From the NCBI RefSeq assembly GCF_937890665.1, contig NZ_CALADU010000273.1, positions 1 through 60,689 of the forward strand: a DNA stretch of 60,689 nt, given 5' to 3'. Numbering within the stretch: position 1 is the first letter of the stretch; each line of letters opens with the position of its first letter. The position numbers were made by a program, and so were the translations under genes. Of the stretch, positions 41,862 to 49,745 are shown one piece after another. This stretch comes from an uncultured Subdoligranulum sp. (GTDB taxonomy: Bacteria > Bacillota_A > Clostridia > Oscillospirales > Ruminococcaceae). The notes beneath the pieces are model-generated. The model did no database searches. It was given only the letters and a program-made list of their open reading frames with translations, and was not told the origin of the DNA.

Positions 41862-42340
41862 TGGAGATCCAACTCAAACTCAACGGCCGTCCGGTGCGGG
41901 ACAGCATCGACGCTGATACGCTGCTTCTGGATTTTGTCCGTGCCCATGGCTGTGCCAGCGTAAAGCGGGGCTGCGAAACCTCCAACTGCGGGCTGTGCAC
42001 CGTGCTGCTGGACGGACAACCGGTTTTGTCCTGCTCGGTGCTGGCTGCCCGGGCGGACGGACACGAGGTGCAGACGCTGGAAGGCTTGCAGGAGGAAGCG
42101 CAGGCCTTTGTGACCTTTATTGCAGATCAGGGCGCCGAACAGTGCGGATTCTGCAATCCCGGATATGTGATGAACACCATCGCCCTGCTGCGGGAAAACC
42201 CCGATCCTACCGATGACGAGATCCGCGCCTATCTGGCGGGCAATCTGTGCCGCTGCTCGGGGTACGAAGGACAGTTTCGGGGCATTCGGGCTTTTTTGAA
42301 CGCCCGAAATTCGGCAAAGGAGGGAACGGACCGTGGCTGA
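41861..42340 (+). CDS. Xanthine dehydrogenase family 2Fe-2S subunit
   Basis: 159 residues with both iron-sulfur clusters of the family. The plant-type cluster uses C38, C43, C46 and C58 (RGCETSNCGLCTVLLDG). The helical cluster uses C95, C98, C130 and C132 (QCGFCNPGYVMN, NLCRCSGYEG). It relays electrons from the molybdenum site to FAD. AAGGAGGATGCATA precedes ATG 41861. The end overlaps the Mo subunit gene by 8 bases. Confidence 0.96.
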   Translation: MEIQLKLNGRPVRDSIDADTLLLDFVRAHGCASVKRGCETSNCGLCTVLLDGQPVLSCSVLAARADGHEVQTLEGLQEEAQAFVTFIADQGAEQCGFCNPGYVMNTIALLRENPDPTDDEIRAYLAGNLCRCSGYEGQFRGIRAFLNARNSAKEGTDRG

Positions 42341-44627
42341 ACTGAAAAATGTGGGCAAGCCTGCCCGTAAAAAGGACGCCATGAACCTGCTGCTGGGCAA
42401 GCCCGCCTTTGTGGAGGACGTGACCCCTCGGGATTGTCTGGTGGTCAAGGTGCTGCGCAGCCCCCATGCCCATGCGCTGATCCGTTCCATCAAAACCGAC
42501 ATTGCGATGAAGGTGCCGGGGATGGTGGCCGTTTTTACCTATCAGGATGTGTCCCAGAATCGTTACACCAACGCGGGGCAGACCTATCCCGAACCCTCGC
42601 CCCATGACCGGCTGATTCTGGATCAGCGGGTGCGTTTTGTGGGGGATGCGGTGGCCATTGTGGCCGGTGAGACCGAACAAGCCGTGGACAAGGCCATGAA
42701 GCTCATCAAGGTGGACTACGAGGTCCTGCCCGCCGTGCTGGACCCCCACACCGCCAAGGATAACCCCATTCTGGTCCATCCCGAGGCGGACTGGGAGGCG
42801 CTTTGCCCCGTGGGGGCCGACAACAAGCGCAACCTTTGCGCCAGCGAAACCTGCGGCGACGGGGATGTAGAGGCCGTGCTGTCGGACTGTGATGTGGTCA
42901 TCGACCATGTGTGGCACACCAAGCCCTGCCAGCAGGCCATGATGGAAACCTTCCGCACCTACACCGAGATCGACCCCTATGGGCGGCTGCATGTCATCAG
43001 CTCGACCCAGATCGTTTTCCATGTGCGGCGGATCTTAGCCATTGCGCTGGGCATTCCCAAGTCCAAGATCCATGTGGAAAAGCCTCGCATCGGCGGTGGT
43101 TTCGGCGCCAAGCAGACCTCGGTGTCGGAAGTGTATCCGGCTTTTGTCACTTGGAAAACCGGCCGTGCGGCGCGGATGATCTATTCCCGAGAGGAATGTC
43201 AGATCGCCGGCAGCCCCCGGCACGAGATGGAACTCCATGTGCGTCTGGGCGCCGACAAGAACGGCAAGATCCGGGCGTTGGATGTCTATACGTTGTCCAA
43301 CACCGGCGCGTACAGCGAACACGGTCCCACCACGGTAGGTCTGTCGGGCCATAAGTCCATTCCGCTCTACACCGGTGGGTTGGAGGCATTCCGCTTTGCC
43401 TACGATGTGGTCTATACCAATATACAGGCCGCCGGTGCCTACCGTGGTTACGGTGCCACGCAGGGCATCTTTGCGGTGGAAAGCGCCGTCAACGAGCTGG
43501 CCGACCGGCTGGGCATCGACCCGGTGAAGCTGCGGGAGCAGAATATGGTCCGGGAGGGCATGATCATGCCCTCCTACTACAACGAACCCGCCAACGCCTG
43601 CGCGCTGGACCGCTGCATGGCCCGGTGTAAGGAACTGTTTGACTGGGATGCCAAGTTCCCGGTGCGGGATATGGGCAACGGCAAGGTGCGGACCGCCGGC
43701 GTGGCTATGGCCATGCAGGGGTCGGGCATTTCCGGCGTGGACGTGGGGTCTGCCACCGTCAAGCTCAGCGATGATGGCTTCTATAACCTGATGATCGGTG
43801 CCGCCGATATGGGCACCGGCTGCGATACGATTTTGGCCCAGATGGTAGCGGAGTGCATGGACTGTGATCTGGACAATGTGGCGGTTTTCGGTGCCGATTC
43901 CGATGCCTCCCCCTACGACTCCGGTTCCTATGCTTCCTCCACCACCTATGTTACCGGCAAGGCCGTAGAGGAAGCCTGCGAAAAACTTAAAGAACAACTC
44001 TGCAAGCTGGGGGCGGACGCTATGGGCTGCGAACCCGAAGCGGTGGAATTTACCGGCAAGGCGGTCCGCCGTTGCGACGGCAGCGCCGAGATCAGTCTGG
44101 CCGATCTGGCCATCCGGTCCCAGTGTGCCAACAACACGGTGGTGCAGGCTACGGCCACTCACTCTTCGCCGGTATCGCCGCCGCCCTTTATGGTGGGCAT
44201 GGTGGAGATCGAGCTGGATAAGGAAACGGGCAGCGTCACGGTGCTGGATTACAAGGCCGTGGTGGACTGCGGTACCCCCATCAACCCCAATCTGGCCCGC
44301 GTTCAGACCGAAGGCGGCATCGTGCAGGGCATTGGTATGGCCCTGTACGAGGATGTGACCTACACCGACAAGGGCCGCATTCGGGAAAATTCCCTCATGC
44401 AGTATAAGATCCCCACCCGGTTGGATATGGGCCACCTGCAGGTGGAGTTTGAGTCCAGCTACGAGCCCACCGGCCCCTTCGGTGCCAAATCCATCGGCGA
44501 AATCGTCATCAACACCCCGTCCCCGGCCATTGCCCACGCGGTGTTCCGCGCTTCGGGCGTCTGGGTGCGTGATTTGCCCATCACGCCGGAAAAAGTTCTG
44601 CTGGGCATGCAGGCGCAAAAGGCATGA
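42333..44627 (+). CDS. Xanthine dehydrogenase family molybdenum-binding subunit
   Basis: 764 residues, the catalytic subunit carrying molybdopterin. Motifs are VRFVGDAVAIVAGETEQAVD, RIGGGFGAKQT, GAYRGYGATQGIFAVE, CDTILAQMVAEC, and, near the end, FGAKSIGEIVINTP with the catalytic base Glu. The enzyme hydroxylates an aromatic heterocycle; a purine is likely given the NCS2 permease, but family sequence alone does not separate xanthine from nicotinate or other substrates. GTG start 42333 with AAGGAGGG upstream. Its stop overlaps the cofactor cytidylyltransferase gene by 4 bases. Confidence 0.93.
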   Translation: MAELKNVGKPARKKDAMNLLLGKPAFVEDVTPRDCLVVKVLRSPHAHALIRSIKTDIAMKVPGMVAVFTYQDVSQNRYTNAGQTYPEPSPHDRLILDQRVRFVGDAVAIVAGETEQAVDKAMKLIKVDYEVLPAVLDPHTAKDNPILVHPEADWEALCPVGADNKRNLCASETCGDGDVEAVLSDCDVVIDHVWHTKPCQQAMMETFRTYTEIDPYGRLHVISSTQIVFHVRRILAIALGIPKSKIHVEKPRIGGGFGAKQTSVSEVYPAFVTWKTGRAARMIYSREECQIAGSPRHEMELHVRLGADKNGKIRALDVYTLSNTGAYSEHGPTTVGLSGHKSIPLYTGGLEAFRFAYDVVYTNIQAAGAYRGYGATQGIFAVESAVNELADRLGIDPVKLREQNMVREGMIMPSYYNEPANACALDRCMARCKELFDWDAKFPVRDMGNGKVRTAGVAMAMQGSGISGVDVGSATVKLSDDGFYNLMIGAADMGTGCDTILAQMVAECMDCDLDNVAVFGADSDASPYDSGSYASSTTYVTGKAVEEACEKLKEQLCKLGADAMGCEPEAVEFTGKAVRRCDGSAEISLADLAIRSQCANNTVVQATATHSSPVSPPPFMVGMVEIELDKETGSVTVLDYKAVVDCGTPINPNLARVQTEGGIVQGIGMALYEDVTYTDKGRIRENSLMQYKIPTRLDMGHLQVEFESSYEPTGPFGAKSIGEIVINTPSPAIAHAVFRASGVWVRDLPITPEKVLLGMQAQKA

Positions 44628-45199
44628 CCCATATCCTCTATCTGGCGGCGGGGGCCTCTCGCCGCTTTGGGGCGGACAAGCTGCTCACCAACTATCAGGG
44701 GCGCCCGCTCTTTGCCCATGGACTGACTACGGTGGCTACGGTGTGTCAAACACGTTCTGATGCTGCGGTAACAGTGGTCACCAACACCCCCGCTATCGCA
44801 GAGATGGCCCGGGCATGGGGGGCAGCGGTGGTGCCCAGCCCCCAGAGTGACCAAGGGCAAAGTTACAGCATCCGGGCAGGACTGGATGCGGTGGAACCGC
44901 TGGCGGCAGAAGATTTTCTCTTGTTTCTGGTGGCCGACCAACCCCGGCTGCGGACCGAAACACTGACCCGCTTTCTCGATCTAGCCAAGCCCGGCGTCTG
45001 GGCCGCTACGGCAGCCTGCGGCGACCGGGTAGGCAATCCGGGACTTTTCTGCGCAGCGCTGGCTCCGGCCCTCTATCGTTTAGAAGGGGATCAGGGCGGA
45101 CGGAAGGTGCTCAACACCGCACTGGAAAAAGTGCTGCGGGTGCCCTGCCTGCCGGAAGAGCTGCAGGACATTGACCGCCCTGCCGATCTGAAAAACTAA
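44624..45199 (+). CDS. MocA/MobA-like molybdenum cofactor nucleotidyltransferase
   Basis: 191 residues, NTP_transf_3 fold. LAAGASRRFGADKLL (nucleotide loop), SDQGQSYSIRAGLD, VADQPRL (metal site) and GNPGLFCAAL are MocA-type motifs. MocA adds CMP to molybdopterin for xanthine-dehydrogenase-family enzymes, so it should mature the enzyme encoded just upstream, with which it overlaps by 4 bases. The chain ends early after RPADLKN, about family length. MobA (GMP) is less likely in this context. Confidence 0.87.
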   Translation: MTHILYLAAGASRRFGADKLLTNYQGRPLFAHGLTTVATVCQTRSDAAVTVVTNTPAIAEMARAWGAAVVPSPQSDQGQSYSIRAGLDAVEPLAAEDFLLFLVADQPRLRTETLTRFLDLAKPGVWAATAACGDRVGNPGLFCAALAPALYRLEGDQGGRKVLNTALEKVLRVPCLPEELQDIDRPADLKN

Positions 45200-45241
45200 A
45201 AAAACCGCCCCGCATCGCTGGCAACAGCAATGCGGAGCGGT
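45198..45241. terminator. Bidirectional terminator between mocA-like gene and degV
   Basis: ACCGCCCCGCATCGCTG-GCAA-CAGCAATGCGGAGCGGT: a long stem with a few mismatches, A7 to the left (T7 on -), ATGTTTTATT to the right. The flanking genes converge. Confidence 0.82.
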
Positions 45242-45264
45242 ATGTTTTATTGGGAAAAAACAAC

Positions 45265-46120
45265 TCAGCGCGGGCCGCCGAGGAAGAAGAGGGCTACGGT
45301 GCCGGGGCCGCTGTGGGCGCCGATGACCGGGCCGATGTCGCCGATGCAGACCCGCTTTACGCCGTGGGCTTTGATCTTGTCCACCACATACTGGCAGTCT
45401 TCCAAGCAGTCGCCGTGGCTGACAAAGACCGTCATCTCGTCGTAATTTTTGTCGGCGGTGGCCTCAAAGTGTTTGACCAGCGCATCCAGACTGGCGCGGC
45501 GGCCGCGAACCTTTTCCATGGCGATCAGATGCCCCTCGGGGTCTACATGCAGTACCGGTTTGATGCCCAGCAGCGTGCCGGCCACTGCGGCAGCGCCGCT
45601 TGAGGAACATCAAGTCATTGACGGTGAACCAAGCGCAGAACCGCTGGGTATTCTCGGTGGCAAAGGCGGCTACCTCGTCCATGGAGGCGCCGCTTTTGCG
45701 CATTGCCGCCAAGGTGTAGGCAAACAGACCTTCGCCCATGCTGGCCTGCAGACTGTCAATGCTGATCATTCGCCGGTCGGGGAACCGCTGCTGCAATTCC
45801 TCAATGGCTACTTTGCTGGCCTGATAGGTGCCGGAAAGACCGCTGGAAAAGGCCAGATAGAGGATATCTTTTCCCTGTTCGAGGAACGGGGTGAATGCGT
45901 TCTCATAGTCAGAGATGGCGACCTGACTGGTGGTAGACATGCTGCCGTTGCGCAGTTTGTCGTAGAAGGCCTTGGGGCTCATCTCACGGTTGTCGGGGTA
46001 GTTGCGGTAGCTCTGACCATCAAGGGTGAAGGTCATGGGCAGTACCTGTATATCCATTTCCTGCGCGAGTTCAGGGGTCAGGTCGCAGGTCGATTCGGTA
46101 AACAGAACATAATCTTCCAT
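45265..46120 (-). pseudogene. DegV family fatty-acid-binding protein, broken by a small deletion
   Basis: From ATG 46120 (AAAGGAG upstream) the protein reads MEDYVLFTESTCDLTPELAQ and includes YLAFSSGLSGTYQASKVA and WFTVNDLMFLKR, then goes out of frame near 45600. The other frame resumes with AGTLLGIKPVLHVDPEGHLI and runs to the normal C-terminus (IGPVIGAHSGPGTVALFFLG). Family members have KRGGRVS-type sequence at the join; about 16 bases between two CGG copies appear missing. DegV proteins carry fatty acids to the fatty acid kinase. It may be real loss or an assembly fault. Confidence 0.85.
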
Positions 46121-46162
46121 CAAAAAACTCCTTTTTCCAAACTGGCGGGAGGAACCCTGCCG

Positions 46163-46198
46163 CAGTATCATCATACTGTTTTTTGGTTTTAAAATCAA
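46163..46198 (-). promoter_or_regulatory. Promoter of degV
   Basis: On -: TTGATT (46193-46198), 17 bases, TATGAT (46170-46175), about 50 bases before the ATG. CAGTAT-CATC-ATACTG (46163-46178) forms a short inverted repeat over the -10. Confidence 0.6.
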
Positions 46199-46273
46199 TA
46201 CGGCAAAGCCTTCCAGCTAGGAAGAAAATAGAAAAACAAGGCATTTTCGCCCTGTTCAGAAGGGGCAGGACAT

Positions 46274-46942
46274 TCAGGCCAGAAGGGCCAGCTCCATCTT
46301 ATGCATGGGGTGCTGCAGCCGTTTGGTAAGCTGTCCCACCAAAATAGCCGCAGCTACGGTGCCCTCTCGCACGCCGTCCAAATGCCTCAAAAAGGTAAAA
46401 GACAACACCACAGATAAGGCCACCAGCGTTAAGTCGAACGTCATCTTCATGTTGCCGAACTTGACGGGGGTTACTTTGCAGATGGCCAGTACGATGCCTT
46501 CCCCGGCGGTGGTGATCAAATGGGCGGCAACTTCCATACTGACGCCCAGCGCGACCAAAAAGATGCCCAGCAGGCAGAGCAGCCATTGCTGCCAGTAAGC
46601 GGTGGGGGTGATGTTGCCTACAAGCAGAGAGGCGGCATCGATGGTTGTGCCGAACAGCACCGCCGCCGGAAGCTGCAGCAGTTGGAACCATTCATATTGG
46701 CGGCGCAGAATAGCAATCTGGATCAGCACAAACAAGGTATTCATAAGGATGGTGGTGGTGCCCACGCTCAACCCCGAGATGGTGCTTGTCACATAGGGCA
46801 CACTGGAAATAGGGGAGGTCCCCAGATCCGCTTGGATGGAAAAGGCCACGCCAAATGCCATGGTAATAAGGCCCAAGCATAAAAATACAATCCGTTTTAC
46901 CAAAGAAAAACGGTTGGCTTGTACGGGTTCCGTTGGAATCAC
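46274..46942 (-). CDS. YczE/YitT-like integral membrane protein
   Basis: About 222 residues with five to six helices: LVKRIVFLCLGLITMAFGVA, FSIQADLGTSPISSVPYVTS, then LSVGTTTILMNTLFVLIQIA. This matches the YczE/YyaS group, whose function is uncertain (transport or regulation of secondary metabolism has been suggested). The likely start is GTG 46942, overlapping the MarR stop as GTGA, so translation would be coupled; no ATG lies before the first helix. It is co-transcribed with the MarR gene, which may control it. Confidence 0.78.
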   Translation of the reverse strand: MIPTEPVQANRFSLVKRIVFLCLGLITMAFGVAFSIQADLGTSPISSVPYVTSTISGLSVGTTTILMNTLFVLIQIAILRRQYEWFQLLQLPAAVLFGTTIDAASLLVGNITPTAYWQQWLLCLLGIFLVALGVSMEVAAHLITTAGEGIVLAICKVTPVKFGNMKMTFDLTLVALSVVLSFTFLRHLDGVREGTVAAAILVGQLTKRLQHPMHKMELALLA

Positions 46943-47382
46943 TCCTTTGTATTCGGGTTTGTTTGCAGACGAGTTTGCAAAGAATCGTACAGTTTGCTCA
47001 GCAGATGCTGGAGCGTCGCCACCTCCTCGGGAGTAAAGCAGTGCGTGGCATCGCTTTCTACCTGCCCAAAGATTCCTTCCAACTGTTGGGCGGCGTCCCG
47101 ACCGGTTTCGGTTAGCGAAACATAGAGCGAACGGCGGTTGCCGTCTTTCTGCCGACGTTGGATCAGTCCGGCATCCTCCATCCGCAGCAGAATGCTGCCC
47201 ACGGTGGCGGGCTCGATTTCGCAGTGGGCGGCGATGGTCTTTTGGTCCACTTCCCCTTGTTGCAAAAGACATTCCAACACCTTGGGCTGTCCCGGCGTCA
47301 ATCCGATGCGGCTTACCTCGGTCAATACCCGTTTGGAAAACAGTGAATGAGATTTCATCAATAAGTAATGGAGAGATTCCAT
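46939..47382 (-). CDS. MarR family transcriptional regulator
   Basis: 147 residues with the MarR winged helix: ISRIGLTPGQPKVLECLLQQ, VDQKTIAAHCEIEPATVGSI, LLRMEDAGLIQRRQKDGNRR, SLYVSLTETG. AAGGAGG lies 6 bases before ATG 47382. It heads a two-gene unit with the YczE-like gene. A promoter and an imperfect inverted repeat lie upstream, suggesting autorepression relieved by a small ligand. Confidence 0.94.
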   Translation of the reverse strand: MESLHYLLMKSHSLFSKRVLTEVSRIGLTPGQPKVLECLLQQGEVDQKTIAAHCEIEPATVGSILLRMEDAGLIQRRQKDGNRRSLYVSLTETGRDAAQQLEGIFGQVESDATHCFTPEEVATLQHLLSKLYDSLQTRLQTNPNTKE

Positions 47383-47454
47383 AATAGGCCTCCTTATTGT
47401 AAGCCTACTTATTATTTGCCATTCCTATTGTACAAATCTTGCGGCGATTGTCAA
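47383..47454 (-). promoter_or_regulatory. Promoter and candidate operator of the MarR gene
   Basis: On -: TTGACA (47449-47454), 16 bases, TACAAT (47427-47432). Between it and the ATG, AAGTAGGC and GCCTATT form an imperfect inverted repeat, and GCCTnCTTATT occurs twice on + (47388-47398, 47403-47413). The region fits MarR autoregulation. Confidence 0.55.
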
Positions 47455-47482
47455 GGGGGATCGCGAAAGAATGCGAAAAAGA

Positions 47483-47510
47483 AAAAGGCTGTCGAAAGAC
47501 AGCCTTTTTT
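47483..47510. terminator. Terminator after the DUF2798-type gene
   Basis: AAAAGGCTGTC-GAAA-GACAGCCTTTTTT; on - the stem is followed by TTTTTCTTTTTC. It lies between the stop of the DUF2798-type gene and the MarR promoter. Confidence 0.8.
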
Positions 47511-47519
47511 CATTAGGGA

Positions 47520-47993
47520 TCAGTGTTGGGCGGTGTTCTGGGCCAACTGGCTGCGGAACAAATTGCGGAAAATCAGGCGGGTCAGCGGACCGGCAAACAA
47601 CAGTTGCCAGATCAGCGCCATGGGCATGTTAAGGCCCCAAGTCTGGATCCAAGTGCCGAAGCTGGGCTCTTTGAAGAGCAGCGTGGCGATCAAGCTCATG
47701 GTAGGGCACATCAGGCAGACGATCATCGTCGAGATAGCATAGGTGATGATCTGGGGACGGTCGGTGGGCCGCACCACCGTGAAAGCCAGCTTGGTGGCCA
47801 GCTTTTCCACAAGGAAGAATTCCAGCAGGGCCGCGATGGGGGCCATGATGGGCAGTTCGTGCAAGGCCATGCCAAAGGTGGCGTTGGTCACGCCGCCGGT
47901 GTTCAGGGCGACGTTGTAGCAGATCATACCATATACCATGATCAGCGCCATGATGATGGTATACACGACATTTTGCAATTTGGTTTGGGGCAT
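47520..47993 (-). CDS. DUF2798-type four-helix membrane protein
   Basis: 157 residues, four membrane helices: VVYTIIMALIMVYGMICYNV, MAPIAALLEFFLVEKLATKL, ISTMIVCLMCPTMSLIATLL, and MPMALIWQLLFAGPLTRLIF. The last phrase and overall plan match the DUF2798 group, whose function is unknown. AAAGGAGAAGAGAAAGT precedes the ATG. It is transcribed alone behind a leader with a strong hairpin terminator, so expression is probably conditional. Confidence 0.75.
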   Translation of the reverse strand: MPQTKLQNVVYTIIMALIMVYGMICYNVALNTGGVTNATFGMALHELPIMAPIAALLEFFLVEKLATKLAFTVVRPTDRPQIITYAISTMIVCLMCPTMSLIATLLFKEPSFGTWIQTWGLNMPMALIWQLLFAGPLTRLIFRNLFRSQLAQNTAQH

Positions 47994-48021
47994 ACTTTCT
48001 CTTCTCCTTTATAAAACTCGC

Positions 48022-48132
48022 ATTACTGGGCAAAAAAATAAAGAAGCAGCGGACAACCTTTTGTCCGCTGCTTCTTGTCAGACGACTACCAGTAATTGAT
48101 AATAGTTTACCCCCAAAAGGGCTTTTTGTCAA
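48022..48132 (-). promoter_or_regulatory. Promoter and nested-hairpin leader of the DUF2798-type gene
   Basis: On -: TTGACA (48127-48132), 17 bases, TAAACT (48104-48109), start near 48097. The RNA begins at about ATTACTGG (48089-48096). It then has a perfect 16-base hairpin (48041-48076, AAGAAGCAGCGGACAA with loop) followed by TATTTTTTT, and then CCAGTAAT (48022-48029), the exact complement of its own 5' end. The gene starts at 47993. This is a terminator-attenuator or a short RNA; the outer pairing could enclose or compete with it. Confidence 0.6.
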
Positions 48133-48348
48133 GAAATGCTCTGCGCCGTAGGATAAAGGCCTTTGTCAAAAGAGGTGGATTGCAGGGAGAGAGATTTGTG
48201 TTTGGAAAAGGCTGTCCCATTCACCGTTTGGCAGCAGTGGCAGCGCAGACGTTTATTGGCAGTCTGGCGCGTGTGGGAAAAAATAGACGAAGAAGTGCTT
48301 TTGCGGGGAAAGATGTGTTTTGTGCTCTTAATGTGAGAATTGTGTATG
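48133..48348. other. Intergenic stretch without recognised genes
   Basis: Between the divergent promoters of the DUF2798-type gene and the second Liv operon lie about 215 bases of mixed composition. I see no gene with a ribosome site, no clear repeat and no terminator. It may hold binding sites for the operon regulator. Confidence 0.5.
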
Positions 48349-48376
48349 TTTACAAAATATCGCGCGGTTGTATAAT
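48349..48376 (+). promoter_or_regulatory. Promoter of the Liv/cysteine-derivative operon
   Basis: TTTACA (48349-48354), 16 bases, TATAAT (48371-48376), about 95 bases before the binding-protein ATG. AAAAAAGGAGAAAAGGATT is the ribosome site. Confidence 0.7.
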
Positions 48377-48471
48377 AAAACTAGAAGATGTGCACAGGAG
48401 TTTTGGCATACAGGCGCCGTTTGCCAGACGCAACGCACAAAAAAGAAAACGTAAAAAAGGAGAAAAGGATT

Positions 48472-49659
48472 ATGAAAAAGCAAATTGGTGTCCTGCTTGC
48501 CGCCGCGTTGATGTCGAGTCTGCTGGCGGGCTGCGGCACGTCGGCTTCGTCGAGCAGTTCGGACGGCGCCTCTGCTGCTGAGACTAGCAATGAAGTTCAT
48601 CTGGCGGTGGCCAGCCCGGTTACCGGTGATAGTGCAGAGTACGGCATTCACTTCAATGTAGGTGCCGAGATGGCGGTGGAAAAAATCAACGCCGAAGGCG
48701 GCATCAATGGCCGTACGGTAGTGTTGGAAAGCTATGACTCTAAAAACGATGCCAAGGAAGCAGCTGAGGTGGCTCGCCTGATCGGTCAGAATGAACAGAT
48801 TCTGGCGACCATCGGTGATTTCTCTAGCACTTGCTGTATGGCAACGGCACCGATTTATGAAGAAAACAAGCTGGTGCAGGTTTCTCCCTCTGCGGGTCTG
48901 ATCGACTTCCCCCGGGTTGGCTCCTACAACTTTGCCACCACCGGCGTGCAGGAGGACGATGGTCCCTTCCTGATCAACCGTGTCATCCATGAAGAGCTGG
49001 GAGCAGCCTCCTACGCGATGGTATATACCAACAACGACTATGGCCTGAACATGTTGAAGTATATGAATGAGGAAGCCGAATCTTTGGGCATTACCGTCAC
49101 GGATACAGAGGCCGTAGCGGCCGGAGAAAAGGACTACACGGCCATCGTTTCCAAGATGCGTCAGACCGAACCTGAGGTGGTCGTCATTGTCGCCAACTAC
49201 AACGAAGTGGCCAACTGTGTCAAGCAGATCCGTCAGGTCGGTTGGGATGTTCCCATCGTGATCTCCGGCTCTGCGCTGACCGACCAGTTGGTAGAGCTGT
49301 TGGGCGATGATGTGAACGGCATCTACTCCAACATTGCGTTTGTGCCCAGCGACGATGATGAAGCAACGAAGGAATTTACGGCGGAATTTACCGAGCGTGC
49401 CTCCATGCCGCCGTCTTTCCACAGCGTCAGCACCTACGACACCGTCATGCTGGTTTGTGAAGCTGCCCGCACCTGTGGCGACAACCTGACCCGGGATACC
49501 CTGCGCGATGCGCTGGAAGCCTATGAAGGGTTTGAAGGCCTGATGGGCCCCATTGAATTTACCGAAGAAGGTGCCGTACACCGTGGTTACAAGGTCGTTC
49601 AGTATCAGGACGGCGTGTTGACCTCCGTATCTGACTACATGCTCGCCCACGACGAGTAA
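48472..49659 (+). CDS. Liv-type ABC transporter substrate-binding lipoprotein
   Basis: A 395-residue lipoprotein with signal MKKQIGVLLAAALMSSLLAG and lipobox Cys 21, a Ser-rich linker, then the LivJ-type two-lobe fold (VHLAVASPVTGDSAEYGIHF, INAEGGINGRTVVLESYDSK, SYAMVYTNNDYGLNMLKYMN). Family members bind branched-chain amino acids, amides or other small polar acids. As first gene of the operon it sets what is imported. The genes downstream (ATC-hydrolase-like, M20 amidohydrolase, cysteine desulfidase) point to a cysteine derivative, which is inference. Confidence 0.9.
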   Translation: MKKQIGVLLAAALMSSLLAGCGTSASSSSSDGASAAETSNEVHLAVASPVTGDSAEYGIHFNVGAEMAVEKINAEGGINGRTVVLESYDSKNDAKEAAEVARLIGQNEQILATIGDFSSTCCMATAPIYEENKLVQVSPSAGLIDFPRVGSYNFATTGVQEDDGPFLINRVIHEELGAASYAMVYTNNDYGLNMLKYMNEEAESLGITVTDTEAVAAGEKDYTAIVSKMRQTEPEVVVIVANYNEVANCVKQIRQVGWDVPIVISGSALTDQLVELLGDDVNGIYSNIAFVPSDDDEATKEFTAEFTERASMPPSFHSVSTYDTVMLVCEAARTCGDNLTRDTLRDALEAYEGFEGLMGPIEFTEEGAVHRGYKVVQYQDGVLTSVSDYMLAHDE

Positions 49660-49676
49660 CGTCTGCGGATCTTCCT

Positions 49677-49715
49677 GCCCGCGCCCTCTGATTTTGGAAA
49701 GCGCGGGCCCTTTTT
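49677..49715 (+). terminator. Terminator between binding-protein and permease genes
   Basis: GCCCGCGC and GCGCGGGC with a 16-base loop, then CCTTTTT. Placed within the operon, it probably lets only part of the transcripts continue, giving more binding protein than permease. Confidence 0.75.
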
Positions 49716-49745
49716 CTGCCATTTTTCAGTGAGAGGAAGTGCATT

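Noticed and set aside
45264..46192. Programmed frameshift in degV, trkH or kdpD-like genes
   Set aside because: No slippery heptamer with downstream structure is apparent, and these families are not known to use recoding; sequence error or mutation is simpler.
48096..48581. 161-codon open frame on + before the binding protein gene
   Set aside because: It runs through the promoter and ribosome site of the binding-protein gene, has no ribosome site and no recognisable features.
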